Assembly (NCBI GenBank): GCA_027575765.1
Contig: JANBPT010000166.1
Coordinates: forward strand, 1-63,140
DNA length: 63,140 nucleotides
DNA from: Tieghemiomyces parasiticus
Taxonomy: Eukaryota > Kickxellomycota > Dimargaritomycetes > Dimargaritales > Dimargaritaceae
Direction: 5' to 3'
Positions 1 to 11,800 of the stretch are shown here, one piece after another; positions within the stretch are counted from its first letter, which is position 1, and each line of letters starts with the position of its first letter. Under the pieces are notes generated by a model. It was not told the origin of the DNA, ran no database searches, and saw only the letters and a program-made list of their open reading frames with translations. A program made the position numbers and the translations under genes.

Positions 1-274
1 GGTGTAGCCACACGGCTGAAATTTTGATACGACAATGCCCCGGCCTTGAGGGATATCGAGCCTCAGAGGACGATCGACCGGGCCCAGTAGGAGGGAGGAG
101 ATGCGTGGCGGCCAGGCCGGCCCAGCGAGGTCAGCATGTTCCGATATACAAGCACGGACTTCGCCCCTTTCAGCAGCTTATCACCTGCACCCATTTCGTC
201 TTTTACTCGTTCACAGCCCCACTTTGCACACATCTCCTCACCACCCGCACTTTATTTATCCCCATCTAGTAACC

Positions 275-436
275 ATGCACCTACCGTCCGTCCTCAGCAC
301 TGTGGCCCTCACGGTCGAGATCTGTGCCGCTGTCGCCAATGGCACGCCCCTGCCGCAGCCCTCCCCCGGGCTAGTTACTAGGACGAAGTCCCCGGCCCCT
401 CATCCTAAGACCGGTGGGCTCAGACTGAACACGTAA
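275..436 (+). CDS. Possible short secreted peptide (53 aa) or first exon
   Basis: An ATG at 275 opens a 53-residue frame whose first ~22 residues look like a signal peptide: hydrophobic Leu/Val/Ala run, then Ala-rich residues and an Asn-Gly-Thr sequon. One Glu inside the hydrophobic core weakens this. The remainder is Pro-rich and basic with no recognised domain. A TTTATTTAT stretch about 20 bases upstream could belong to a core promoter. It may be a real micro-protein, the first exon of a gene whose other exons I cannot see, or a decayed gene. Confidence is low because no second exon or homologue is visible. Confidence 0.3.
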   Translation: MHLPSVLSTVALTVEICAAVANGTPLPQPSPGLVTRTKSPAPHPKTGGLRLNT

Positions 437-1158
437 TGGCCCCCCGCCCATCTAACCCACCAGGACCCACCCTGATGCGTCAAATTCCACCGATTACAAG
501 TCGGGCGCACTCAGCGGCGCTAGCGGCAGGGCTAGCTAGCGCTATCGTCACGTCCGCTGATGATGGCGACACTTGGCGGTAATGACGGGGAGCATACACC
601 TCTAAAGGCTCGCTGCTCCCGACGGCGCTTGCACCTGGTCCAAGCCCTTTGCTTTAGCCCCGTTTCATGCCGTCCTCGCCATCCCATCTGTGCCCCCCCC
701 AATGCGTGTATGATGCCAGTCGCTGTAGAGGACTCGTAAAGACAATAGACGTCCGTTGCTCTGCCATCCTCTTACTTACCAGTGTATCATCAGACTACAT
801 CGACCGCCCATAGATCGCGACGTAGGAGATAATCAGGTACTGGGGCACACCACAGGCTGAGGGGTTGTGCGTCCCGAGTCTGGACTCTATGGATACGAGG
901 TGGTGGCAAGGAGCGAGGCGTACTATATGAGGTGACCCGGCATCAAAATATAACGAGTTTTGGCGCCATCACTTGCCTAACTACTCATCCCCAATGCCCT
1001 AGTCCCCATTAGCAGTGTCCCATACACGACTCTCCATATTGTATCGGCTCTATCACGACGGCAGGCCCTGCCTCTCTTTGCCTCGTCATTACGGACATGA
1101 TTAGCCGGTATGAGTGCGGGCCACTACTTTCGCAATGCGAGGATGGTCTAATCGCCCA
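437..1158. other. Gene-poor stretch, nothing recognised
   Basis: Stops are frequent in all frames. No repeat, RNA gene or domain was recognised between the short upstream frame and the low-confidence frame at 1159-1431. Confidence 0.5.
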
Positions 1159-1431
1159 TTAATTAGAACAGCCTAACCCGAGGGGGACAAGCACTTGGTT
1201 CTGGTGGACACCGTTACCATCGGGTCCAAGCGTCGGGAAAACGTCAACAGCCCCCTCCCTTTTGTCGACACCGGTGACGGGGAACGGTATCGTAGACGCG
1301 AACCTGTACCAGCCCACTGACCATGTCAGAAATACCGCCCGCTGCTCTTCGCCAGACGTCACTTGTTGCCCCTCAGCGATGTAGAACCTTGCATGCGCGC
1401 CCAGGTCGATGCCGCCCACAGCGGGTAGCAT
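1159..1431 (-). CDS. Orphan coding-like frame, 90 aa
   Basis: An ATG at 1431 opens a 90-residue frame. Its composition is balanced and globular-looking, with Trp, Tyr, Phe and Asp/Gly turns and a Cys near the C-terminus, unlike the Arg/Pro/Ser-rich shadow frames nearby. I recognise no family. The frame continues open upstream without an ATG, so it may be a 3-prime exon or a remnant of a secreted protein. No promoter or splice sites were established. Confidence 0.2.
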   Translation of the reverse strand: MLPAVGGIDLGAHARFYIAEGQQVTSGEEQRAVFLTWSVGWYRFASTIPFPVTGVDKREGAVDVFPTLGPDGNGVHQNQVLVPLGLGCSN

Positions 1432-1790
1432 GCGGACTAGAACAGCAAGGCTAGGGGTCCGGTTTGACACGGGGCTAGATCAAGCTCCCCGTTTCGCCCG
1501 TTCCGATTGACCGCTATGGGGGACTTGCAATACCTTGGGTATATAACCCAGGAGCCATTGGAGCGGCCAGAATCCGGGCTGGGATGGCAAGCATTTGCGC
1601 CGCTCTTGGGATGTCATTTCCGTCTTTATTCAGGGCATAATATACGCGCTAGTAAAACCGGCTAGCGCAAAACACACCATTCCGGAAACTGGCCGGAAGG
1701 GTGCTGGGCCCGTACCTTCGGGCCTATCTGTCGTCAAAATCGTCACCACCCCAGCCTCGCCAACCGTTTACAGAGGATTTTCCTCCTCGC

Positions 1791-2552
1791 TTAGTGGCGG
1801 CTGTTGGAGCTGAAGGACTCGCTGCTGGACGAGTGCTGGCTGCTGCTCTGCTGGGTGGAGCTGGAGCTGAACGAGCCGTTCTTGTTCTGACCGCTGGCCT
1901 TGGTTTGCTCAAACTTGTTCTGGCTGCCGGCGTCCTGGGTCTTGGAATAGTCGAACGACCCGTTGCGGTCGCGACCGCTGGCCTGGTCGACCGACTTGCT
2001 GTACTGGCTATCGGAGGCCTTGGTATTCTCGAAGCTCTGGGAGCCGTGGCGGTTGCTCTGGTCGGCCTTGGTGTGCTCGTAGGCGGCCTGGCTGCCGCTG
2101 GCCGTGGCATGGAGGGAGTCGTAGGCGCTGCCGTTGCGGCCGCGGGTGCTGGTCGCCTCGTACCCGTAGTTCTGGTGGCCGCTGTTGGATTTGGTGTGGT
2201 CGTAGTTGGAGGCGCCGTGACGGTTGCGGGTGCTCTCCTGGGTGCGCTCGTAGTCGTTGTAGCCCTGGCTGCCGGCCCCGGCGGCATAGTTAAAGGAACC
2301 GTTACGGTCCTTACCGCTGGCCTGGGTCGCACTCGAGTTGTCGTAGCTGCTGGTGGACTTGTCATGGTCGTAGTTGTAGGAGCTGCCGCTACGGCCGCTG
2401 GTGTTGCAGCCACCGATGTAGACCCTGCCGGGGACGCACTCGTTCTGGCGGATGGGGTTGGGGGCGCGATGGCCCGACTCGGTGTACCCGGCCAGGGACT
2501 CGGCGGCGAACAGGGCAGCGACGGCGGCGACGAAGGCAAGGGAGAACTTCAT
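1791..2552 (-). CDS. Secreted repeat protein rich in N-glycosylation sequons (253 aa)
   Basis: The ATG at 2552 gives 253 residues and sits 119 bases downstream of a TATATAA box. Residues 1-21 are a clear signal peptide (basic start, Phe/Ala/Val core, SLAG cleavage region). Two cysteines at about residues 39 and 49 are the only ones in the mature part. The rest is a low-complexity array of roughly 25-35-residue degenerate units rich in Ser, Gln, Asn, Tyr and His, most carrying Arg/Lys-Asn-Gly-Ser. I count six NxS/T sequons. The tail is almost pure Ser/Gln/His. I infer an extracellular or wall-associated glycoprotein; no enzyme domain is visible. The frame upstream of this ATG reaches a non-ATG start and would bury the signal peptide, so this start is preferred. 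Long frames on the opposite strand are by-products of repetitive codons. Confidence 0.8.
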   Translation of the reverse strand: MKFSLAFVAAVAALFAAESLAGYTESGHRAPNPIRQNECVPGRVYIGGCNTSGRSGSSYNYDHDKSTSSYDNSSATQASGKDRNGSFNYAAGAGSQGYNDYERTQESTRNRHGASNYDHTKSNSGHQNYGYEATSTRGRNGSAYDSLHATASGSQAAYEHTKADQSNRHGSQSFENTKASDSQYSKSVDQASGRDRNGSFDYSKTQDAGSQNKFEQTKASGQNKNGSFSSSSTQQSSSQHSSSSESFSSNSRH

Positions 2553-2670
2553 GATGAGAGGGAAAGCGGAGGAAGGGAGGAACGGATGGACTGGAGTCGG
2601 GGTGGATGCGGGAGGGGATTGGAGGACAGATGATGATGGGTTTGGCCAGATAGTCGAAATGTTGGTTCCT

Positions 2671-2677
2671 TTATATA
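2671..2677 (-). promoter_or_regulatory. TATA box of the secreted repeat-protein gene
   Basis: TATATAA on the minus strand, 119 bases before the ATG at 2552. The spacing suits a start site about 30 bases downstream and a short 5-prime UTR. Confidence 0.6.
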
Positions 2678-2752
2678 CAGATGGGGAGTGGTGAGGGGGT
2701 CGGTAAGCGAAGGCCGGCTTTCCCTCAAGTGGCATCTTGTTACTGGCATTTG

Positions 2753-5400
2753 CCTTGGCCGTCGTAGCTGATCTCTACGCGCAACAGACAGTGCGTGACT
2801 GGGTTTGCACCCCCCCCCCTCACCTGGGACACTTGGCTACCAACAGCGGCGCACTTGCCCATCACCTCCTTCACAGCGCGCTTGCAGCACCTGGACGGAC
2901 TACCGGGTTTGGGAGCGGGCTCATCCTATGCACGCCTCTTCACGCCACACAGCCGACAGGACAATAGTCGCTTCGGGCGCCAGGACCTAACGGGTAGTTT
3001 GCCCTGCTGCACCTGTCGGCATGTACTCCCGCAACTAGGCAAGCCACCGATGTTAATTAGCGTAGGTCGATGCCGTACTGGTTGTAGCAATTCACAACCT
3101 CCCCCTCCCGCCCAGTGAAGTCAGGCACGCCTCCAAGCACGGAAGGCAACGGGTGTAGCCTCTGGGAGCCCGCTTCGATGGCTAGTTTGCTGTACTGCGT
3201 CCAATGCAGCTCTATTGGGGGCCTTAGTGTTCCCCTGAGCCATTTGGCACCTGCAGACCCTACGGCCATAACCTCTTCGCGTACGCGCGCCTACAGATCA
3301 GCTGTCCGACAATGGAGCGTTCAGCAGAACAGAAACCCGATGGGACGGTTTAGAAGACACGGTGAAACGGCAGGGGAGAAGGGGGGAGGTTCAGGCGACA
3401 CCGCCACAGCCCTGAAGCTTCAACCAGACCATGCCAAGGGACTGTTCTCGCCGTGATTCGGTCGGGCTCTGGATCTGATCCCTACTTGCGCTTCCCTCCC
3501 TGACCTTCCGATGCAGTGGCGGACTTTCAATGCACCTTTTCTTGTCAGAATATTGCATCCCAGCACCCCACTCTCCTATCTCCGCCCGGCCATTACGGAT
3601 CGAAGGGGTCGGCTTCAGGGATGCCTTATAGGAGCAGGCAATCAGACCTACCAGACCCGAATGCTCTAGGGCTCGGATCGGGTCGATTCGAAGCCGATAT
3701 TTCTGGCGGCGGGGGAACCCATTGTGATAATGTTGTCTATGCAATACTGCAAACGGTGCAGTGTGGATACTAGTAAAAGGCATGGCTGCCCTGGCAACAG
3801 GCGTCCCCCCTCCTTTTTCTCTTTTTAGGCACCGTTATCCGGATACGGGTAGTGGTACACTTATATCGCCTCTAGGTGGTCAACCTGGCGGCGGAGACGC
3901 TGGTGCGGAGTCCCGGTCAAATGGTCCTTTCTGCCACTCGGAACTACTTCCGTCGTTATGCACAGCCTCCAAGCGAACTGAGTATAGGTTCGGTAGGGAA
4001 GCTTAAGGAAAGGAAGCGGAATACCTTGGGCTTTGGCCCTAAAGCCACGGCTGAGCTGTCGCAACGTCGTCAAGTGTACTATAGAAGACGCTTAATTTTG
4101 GCGCTTGGCAAAGCCTGGGGCCTTAGGCACTGGCGCTACGGATGGCACCTGGGAGGGGCTAAGGAAAGGACTCGAACGATTTCAACTGTTTTAGGAGGGG
4201 ACCATTCCCCACGCCACGGCTTAGTTTACCGCTTCATCGGGTCGGTTTCTGGACCCTCCTCCACCCCCCCCCATCATTCACCGCACTCCAATTTACCAAC
4301 CGTGATCTCCGGATCGCCCGGTATCAATCTTATTATGAGGGCCGCAAGGCTGGTTAGGTTACGTTTCTCATTGACTGCCGTGCTGGGCTGGGCTGCCCTT
4401 TGCCTCACTCCCGTCAAGTGGTGGCTGGCCTGCTTTCGCACTGGCCGCTACCCCATTGAAGCTGAGCCCTGGCCTGGCCGCTCGTCAGGCAACCTTGCCA
4501 AACTTTACAGGGGCATAGTCGTGTGGCAACGGGAGGACGGCCGTCAACTGACTGCTGGACAACCAGCCCAATCGTCTCGCACTTCCCCTACCGCCATCCA
4601 CAACGGCGTGTACAGGGGCCTGGGGCTGTAGAGCTTCGTCAGCCGCCGGGTCCCTTTGCGACCTCACGGATGACCAGTGCCCCCATCTGGTACGGTTTGC
4701 TGGTATTCACCGGCCGATCTCCACCGCCACAGGTGACGAGCCATGGGGATACGCTCATGCTCCGCCTTCTGGTTCGAACCGCCGGAGGGAGTGCCCTCAA
4801 GGCGACCCTGTCCTTACCCTGAGCCGCCGGGTCAGTACGATGCCCAAGGTTCTGCTGACCGTTTCTTTCTACCAGACGAGGCCTGCTGTACCTGGGCGCC
4901 AAGCCCCTCGGTGTCACGGTCCGCGCCGACCACTGCGTTGATGACTGGTTGGAGCCCATGCTCTAGGCCTGGGCAAAGGCAGGCGGGAGTTTGGACCGTC
5001 AACTCCCCTCGTTCTCCCACCACTCTACCGCGATAATCTATCACCACGTCGTACGGCAGCCACCCGTGCCTACGAGTCTAGTACCAGTGTCAAGCTTCCT
5101 CCAACTCGTCCCTAATGTCCTGACTATGCCCCCCGGCGACTTCTGCCTATTTAGGAAAGCCAAACGGCGCCATCCGATAATTAGCTCACCACAGTGAGGC
5201 GGTTGTGGGTGTCAGGAAATCGAGGCTTGTTCAGTAGGACACTGGTAGGGTAATTATCAGGGTGGTTTCACCGAACTAAACATTATTGTGCACTAGAGAA
5301 AAGTATGGCCGTAGTAGTAGCGGTCGTTTCCTGGTGGGGCGCTATCCGTGCCTTTTATGGTCGGCCGCTGAGTCAAGAAGTGTCACCTGTGACCGCCTAA
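2753..5400. other. Gene-poor GC-rich stretch
   Basis: Several frames of 60-250 codons exist, the longest on the plus strand at 3876-4631, but all are Arg/Pro/Ser-rich and show no domain or consistent start. I see no RNA gene or transposon ends. A short patch near 3878-3915 (Val-Asn-Leu-Ala-Ala-Glu-type coding) could be a gene remnant but is too short to name. Confidence 0.5.
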
Positions 5401-6320
5401 ACTCCGAGAGGAAATTGATCTTATAAATCGCTGGTTGAAGTAGAGGCATGGTGTAGCAAGACGGGTGGTTATGCAGGGGTTAACATAGATCTTAAGGCAG
5501 GATAATAGCGATAGTATTTAGCGCAGGAGAAATAGTCAAGGTAGGGAGGACATTAGTGCATGGGCATAGTGTGGGAGGGGGTTGCCTTGCAGCGTATGGA
5601 TATGTTTCTTAAAACGTCCCTTGGTGATGTGTCATTTTGGTGTGATCTATTAAATGATCGGTATTATTATATACAAGCACCGTTCAAATTTGAGGAGCTC
5701 CAGATTTTATCAACTTTCTGTATGTTACTGATGTTGAAGACAATGCCATGTAAGCTAGGAATCGGTCCCTTTATAAGAAATTCATGTGAAGTTATAGTTG
5801 GATTACGGTTAATTTCACAGTATTGAACTAATGTGCGGAGCAGGGAGATAGCCTCGATTCACCCTAATCATACTTGAGTGTTTATGAAAAGGAGGATGTC
5901 ATCCTTCTAATCGAATGAAGCGCAGATACGAGCAGAAGAGGGTTACGATTTGTCGACAGTCAGTGTTCTGTTTGTAAATAAGAAAGTTCTGATAGATGAA
6001 CCGCTCCCGTTGATCTATTCAACAGTAGATTTCAAATCAAAATTGTTAAATCGGAAGTGGTGTAGGCTGTTAGAAGGCTCGTGAGAGGAGCCTACGACTC
6101 GCCATCTGGCTCCCGTTCAATATAATATTGGTAAAAATACTATCGCAATCAGGGCAGCTAGGGTCGACCAGTGTTAATGCTTATCAATTGGCGACGACAG
6201 AAGATCAAAGTGAGGACGATTACCATGCTGCTACAGAAAGGGGTTACGATATTAGACAGATTTGGGCGCGACATCAGAAAGCCATTCAGTCAACAGCGTC
6301 AAAATCCCGGCCGTGGTAGG
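5400..6320 (+). other. AT-rich island with three coding-like plus-strand frames
   Basis: Base composition drops clearly below the GC-rich surroundings. Three successive plus-strand open stretches lie here: 5560-5826 (ATG start, 88 codons, aromatic and hydrophobic), about 5917-6084 (open but without ATG) and 6128-6319. The second and third share the word GGGTTACGAT at 5940-5949 and 6240-6249, which in both reads Gly-Tyr-Asp preceded by an acidic/Ala segment. This could be a decayed or intron-split gene with its own composition, or a transposon remnant. No family recognised. Confidence 0.35.
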
Positions 6321-6338
6321 GTAACCGTGGGACAGGTG

Positions 6339-8865
6339 TCACTTTGATTCTAGCCTAGGACTTTGTGGGGCCTTGGAAAGCTGCCGATGTACCGGGATAA
6401 GGTCTACCTCATGGCAATGGACGGACTCCAAGGCTCGGGCGATAAGTGACTTATACGACTCGATATAGGCAACGAAGGGCTCAAATTCGTCAAGATAGGC
6501 CCGGTACATACGGATAGTGTCCATGTCCCTACGTATCTGGTCCGCGTCCTGCGAAATGTAAGGGAGACGGTTGATATACCAGTAACACGCCAGGAAGCAA
6601 CACAGGCTGGTACAGAGATTGTGAGCCTGAACGGGTACGTGTTTTATGAACGGTAGGCAGTTGCGTGTAAAATAGTCGGCCGATTCAGAACCGTATCGAC
6701 GCAGGGCCGGATAGGATTCTGGCCGGAAGGCCCGCGACCCAAAGTTCCAGTTGTGTAGGTTGGCAAACAGCCGGGTGGCGTGGAAGACGCTATGGACCAT
6801 GCAAGTGCCAGCCATGTATACCGGGTTGTCACGCTCCGGATCAATGACCTTGCGGGGTAGGATGGGGAATTCCCGGAGCAGCTGCGGATAGAGAACATTC
6901 AGCCGTTGGTTGATTTCCAAGTATGGTTGGAGGTTCACGTCGGCCGGGTTATGGGGCGGGACGTGGGCCCGCAGGGCACTCGTGGCATTGGTGATGCTAG
7001 ATAGAGTGATAAGGGACGGGTACCCGCTGACACTGTGGGTCAGGCACGGGATCAGGGCCGGGAAGGTGTCCTCCTCGGGGGGTAGGGCGAATAGCTTGAG
7101 CAGGATCTCGTCACTGATGGGATTGACTCGGGTGTGGCTGGTGTCCAACTGACTCGGCAAGCCTAGTTGGCAGCCGGCCACGCTTTCGAGGGCCGTCACT
7201 TCGTAGAACGTTCGACGTCTAAACTCGAGGGCAATCTCCTGGTGCAGTGCCCGTCGGGGGTCGACCGGCGTGGGGTGGTCGTGTAGGTCGGTGAGGTGGT
7301 ATTGACGCTGGGTAATCATCCTGCATTGGGGCGGAAGGTAGGGGGGGGGCGTTCGGCAAATAATGACGTAGAGCAGCGCACGTTAGTTAGCTGGGAGATA
7401 TAGGGGTAAGGAACTAAGATGCTAACCGAGACCTGATTATCCAGGAGGCAACTGAGACGAAGGACGGGCTGGGGTGGACGTACTTGTTACTTAAAGCTGA
7501 CAGTGACGAGCCATGGATAAGGTTTAAGGGTGCGTGGTGATGTGGGAGAGGGTGGGGCAGCCATTACCAGGTTAGATCCCAGGGAGGGCTCCTGGTTATG
7601 GTCGGGTCGCTCCGCTTAACAGCGTCGCCCTGACCGATAGGCCGTATCGGGTAATCGGTCGCGGTCACGAATGCGGGGCTGTACTTACACATGAAGTTCA
7701 CATAGTTGTGATCGGTGTTATGAAAGGCGTGTACCCGGCACACTTGGTACATGAGGAAGGGGGTATCTACTGCCGGGCAGCTGCAGAGCCGATGGAGTGC
7801 GGCGTGGCTGATGCGTTCCAAGTATGCGGCAGAGAGGCGGTGACGGTCCCGGGATTCTAACTGCCTCTCGGAGAGTACACTTATACCGTAGCACAGCATA
7901 GAATCCAGTGCGATGGGGCGGAGTTCCTGACGGTCCAGTTTTCGGTAGAGACGGGCCAGGAAGGGTTTACAAAACAAACGTACCTGGTGCATTACGTAGA
8001 GGGCTAAAAGGGATCGAACCAAAACGGGGGAGTAGAGCATATCCTCGAAAGACTTGAGGCTGCGGGCTATCCGGGTGGTGCGTTGCAACGTCTCGAGAAA
8101 CTGCTCGGCGTCAGCCGGTGAGGGGATAAAGGAGCGCACGTCGGAGTAATAGGTCAGGAGGGATTTGGCTGGGGGTAGCGAGGCATTAAAGTCCCAGGGA
8201 GTAATTTTATGCCGGGGCGTAGCGTCCAGTGTGGGAGAAATAAGATGAGGTGGGGTCAAAAGGTTCTGGATGGCCATCGGGCGCCATGTGGGCGGAGATG
8301 GCAGCAATGGCGGCCGTAGTGGCGGTAGGGGCACCATAGTAGGTGTGGTCTTGAGGATGGATTCCGATTTCGACCGGGGCTCTTCAGCTGGGCAATTTAA
8401 TTTCAAAGTCGGGACCGCAGCGAGGGAGGGAGGCAGGGGCCACATGTTGGTTGATGCAGGTGGACCGGAGGAAGCCAGGGTCTCAATGGTGGAGCTAGGC
8501 ACGGTCGCAGATGTCGGGGCCCGGGGCGACACGTCGGAGATGCTATCGAGTGAACCAGAGGTGGCGAGATGCGCGACCGGATCCGTCTTTCGTTGTCTAA
8601 TATCGCTGCCGCCGGTATCGCGGCGTTGGCGGCCCCGACGGGGCGGCTGCCGGGCGATCTTACTAAACTGGCAGGCATCGGCCACGCCTGCCCGGGTGCA
8701 CTTTATGCAAGGCTGCTGACCGTCGCAACCAGCCTTACGAGCCACACACCGGGTGCACGCGTGGCGCTGATACTTGAGTTCCTTGGGTGGTGGCGGCGGT
8801 TTAGGCGGCCCCGGTACGGTCACCTTGAACGTGGGTACTTGACGGCCCCTGTAGAACGGGGGCAT
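6339..8865 (-). CDS. Zn2Cys6 transcription factor A with fungal middle homology region (720 aa, 2 exons)
   Basis: Exons 8865-7685 and 7320-6339, joined in frame. The N-terminus has a binuclear zinc cluster, Cys37-x2-Cys40-x6-Cys47-x5-Cys53-x2-Cys56-x8-Cys65, flanked by basic residues, followed by a long disordered Ser/Pro linker. From about residue 230 a helical middle homology region begins. It runs from a segment with LVRSLLALYVMHQVR through the exon junction to an ExxRRTFYE helix and a Leu-Gly-Leu-Pro loop, as in Fungal_trans domains. Predicted role: nuclear sequence-specific regulator, target unknown. The intron (364 bases) has a CTAAC branch site and TGCAG acceptor. The donor keeping frame is the GT four bases inside a stronger GTAAGT; using the stronger site gives an immediate stop. 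Two close paralogues lie at 30.8 and 47.3 kb. Confidence 0.82.
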
Positions 8866-11800
8866 GGCTGATGACCAGATAGGCTAAGAGCGTGTAGGTG
8901 GTTGGCCACTTAGGGCGGTGGTGCCCTATGGAGACCCTTTCAAAAGCAGGTGGGTGATAGGTCGGAAGCAGGGTATCGATGACCTAAGACAGGCGACCGA
9001 CGTGGGTAGAGATAGCACATTCCGTGGTGCAACCAGGTCTGGGGGCGACTATGTAAAATAGAAGGCAGATACGAATGGGCCAGCAGTGAGATGTGCCCTC
9101 GCGAGGCGGCCATGGAGAGGGCTCGAGGTCAGAATTGCGGTCTGGTGCGAATTCCGGAATGGCAGGCGAGGAGGAATGCTAAATAGTGAGAGCATGCCAG
9201 ACGGGGCCCGCCCGGTGGCATATGGGTGATCACCCCCTCCCCCCAGGACAGGCCGAGGCTACAACAGACTGATTGAGGACCTTCGTTGACGCGCTGACAG
9301 GCGTATACAAGTGGGAAAGCAGGGCGCGACAGAGTACAGGTGGGTAGAAAGCACAGAACCGCTGGAGGCTGTTGGTGGTATGAACTGCCTATTTGGGAAC
9401 CGAGACTGTTTGGCAGAGAATGCCCCATCGGATGAACCAATCACTTAACAGTGTGGAGCTAGCCCGATTGAGCAGTTCACTCAAGCCGACACCTCGGCCG
9501 ATGGACCTTGTGGAATGGTCCTGACCTGCGTCTTCCCACTCCATGCCTTGGTCCATCTTCCTTACCCTTAGCTGCCATAATGGGCAACTTACGCTTCTCA
9601 ACACTTTCCTCAGTGCTACGCCCCCCAATAGACCTTGAGGTCAATCGCCCCCCTTGCCTTCCTCCGCTTAGACCTGGTAGTGCACCTCTGACTTAGGATC
9701 AAGCCCGTCGAGCGACAGGTGGCACCTTTCTCACCTTTACGGCATGAATCCTGTGGCCCTGGGATGCTGGCCTGGTTAATCTAGGCTGAGCGGGTGGCTT
9801 ATGGCATGCGTGATTAGTCAGCGAGAGGACATGTCGGTTATACAGGAGAGCTGGTCCCCTAGAGTAGCGTCGCTTCCCTGCTGTCCGATCTGAAACGAGG
9901 TTATGTAAAGGTGTATGCTAATGACTGTTGTCGAGTGACCCCTTTCTTCGTCACTATGGGTGCGAATTTGAACACTGGGAATTAGAGGGGATAAGAGCCA
10001 TCCAACGCACCGGACGAAACTCTCAGCCTTGCCAGCAGCTCTGACGGAGGAGCGGTGTATCTCACCGCTACGATATTTACCTATAATCACCGCCTAAAAT
10101 TGAGGTACGTTTCCATTACTCGCCTGGCACCCTTGAGTCTTGGCCTAGCCGATGGGATTGGTTGCTGACATCGCGTCCAATATGGTTGGAAACTATCCTG
10201 GAATGGAGACCCCTCTTGCCGGTCGGGGCGGCTCATTTACCGGCGTGGCTAGCCGAGATTGTACACTTCTCGTACACAACTGGCCTGTGCCCACTGATCA
10301 TTTTGGGTATAACGTTTGACTTCTCAGCCTTTCTAATCAATAACATTACGGCAGCGTTAAATTATATCCCCGAAATATCCATAACTTCCCGGCCCCTCAT
10401 GACCAGTATCCCCCAGAGCCACTCCCTAGCACATGTGCCTTCGAGATATCACCCACTTAATACACAAGACTTACTGCCGTTTCCCATAACTTATGTATAT
10501 CTTTCAGCCTCCCAACCACCACATACGGGACGCTTCGCCCGCCTTCATGACCCATCTCCGACCGCATCCCTTCGAAAGGTTTCCAGCCTCTGTCCCCGTG
10601 CATTAACGGGGCTATATTGACCCTATTAGACCAATAAAGGCCACAGGTAGACCCAGTCGCCGGTCACAAAAGTTTCGACACGTATAACCCCAGCTCAAAA
10701 TTGCCAGTACCTGCTTACACCTGACCATTTCTAGGTTGTCACTTTCCCTTGTTTAGAAAATACGCCCCCCTATTCCTGGGTTAGTTCTTACTAAGGTTGA
10801 GGAGGCAAACTATATCTCAACTCACTCCAATGCACTTCCCTAGACTTTTGGGCATTACTATTAGCTGTTTCGAGTTCAGCCAGGGGTTGTGAGCGGATGG
10901 GTATCATGTTCGTGGTTACCAGCTATGAGAGCTTGCAGTGCGCACTACCACCAGGGCCAGTTTGCTTTCTAACCAACGCACGCCATTCTCCAAACACGTC
11001 CTGACCAGGATCTAGACGCTTGGCAGAGTCAGTAGGAGCCACCATTTACCAAAAAATACACCCCATTCTGGGATAGGAACATGAACTGCTGAATCTAACC
11101 ATATATGTATTCCTGGACAGACTGGTTAAAAAGGGTATTCCGTTGTAGCAAACGGTTGTCTCCATCGGGGATCCAGGTGGCATGGTTATACCGATTGTCG
11201 CTGCTTATGTTGGTTTCGAAGTAAGCGGCACCGTGGACAACATCCCGACCATAGTCAAAGCTGGTAATTTTACGTTTTGCTAGTGAACCTCTTGCTTCCT
11301 ACCGAGAGTTCGGGGGGGGGGGAATCAGCGTTGGATCTTCTTGCGTTAGACACTCCGGCTGGGAGACGCCTCTCTTGCTTTCCACTAACCGTATTAATGC
11401 CTGCCCTGACCGCACTTCATTTATTATATACACCGCGTGTTTCAACCGAGATCTCTAGCGCGCGCACCCACACAGATGTCGAGTATGCCGACGCCATTCG
11501 CATCAACTCTGAGCTTTACTACCATGAGAAGGCCGCTCGTAAGGCCAGCATAGTTACCTTCAAGGCGCTTCAGTGATGGCTGAGCCCCTTTTGTGGCACC
11601 AGAGTCTAGCTCAAGGGTCGCAAGATTTGGTCCAACCCCTAGAATCACCCCCTACTACTTCCTCAACGAATCAACCGGGCGGAGCAGCATGTAAAAGGTC
11701 AGTACCATTAAAAGCACTTTCGCCCGACGATTTCACACCATCGAGGGATAATCCATTTTCTATAGCTACGGTACCAATTTTATTCGCGCGAGTTTACTCA

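Noticed and set aside
1701..2633. 310-codon plus-strand frame and a 271-codon frame (1724-2539) opposite the secreted repeat protein
   Set aside because: They mirror the repetitive codons of the minus-strand gene, which alone has a signal peptide, TATA box and sensible composition.
3876..4631. 251-codon plus-strand frame
   Set aside because: Arg/Trp/Gly-rich, no domain, no conserved start, typical of random GC-rich sequence.
10162..10620. 152-codon plus-strand frame with a hydrophobic middle
   Set aside because: One hydrophobic patch but no ATG context, promoter or family resemblance; likely chance.
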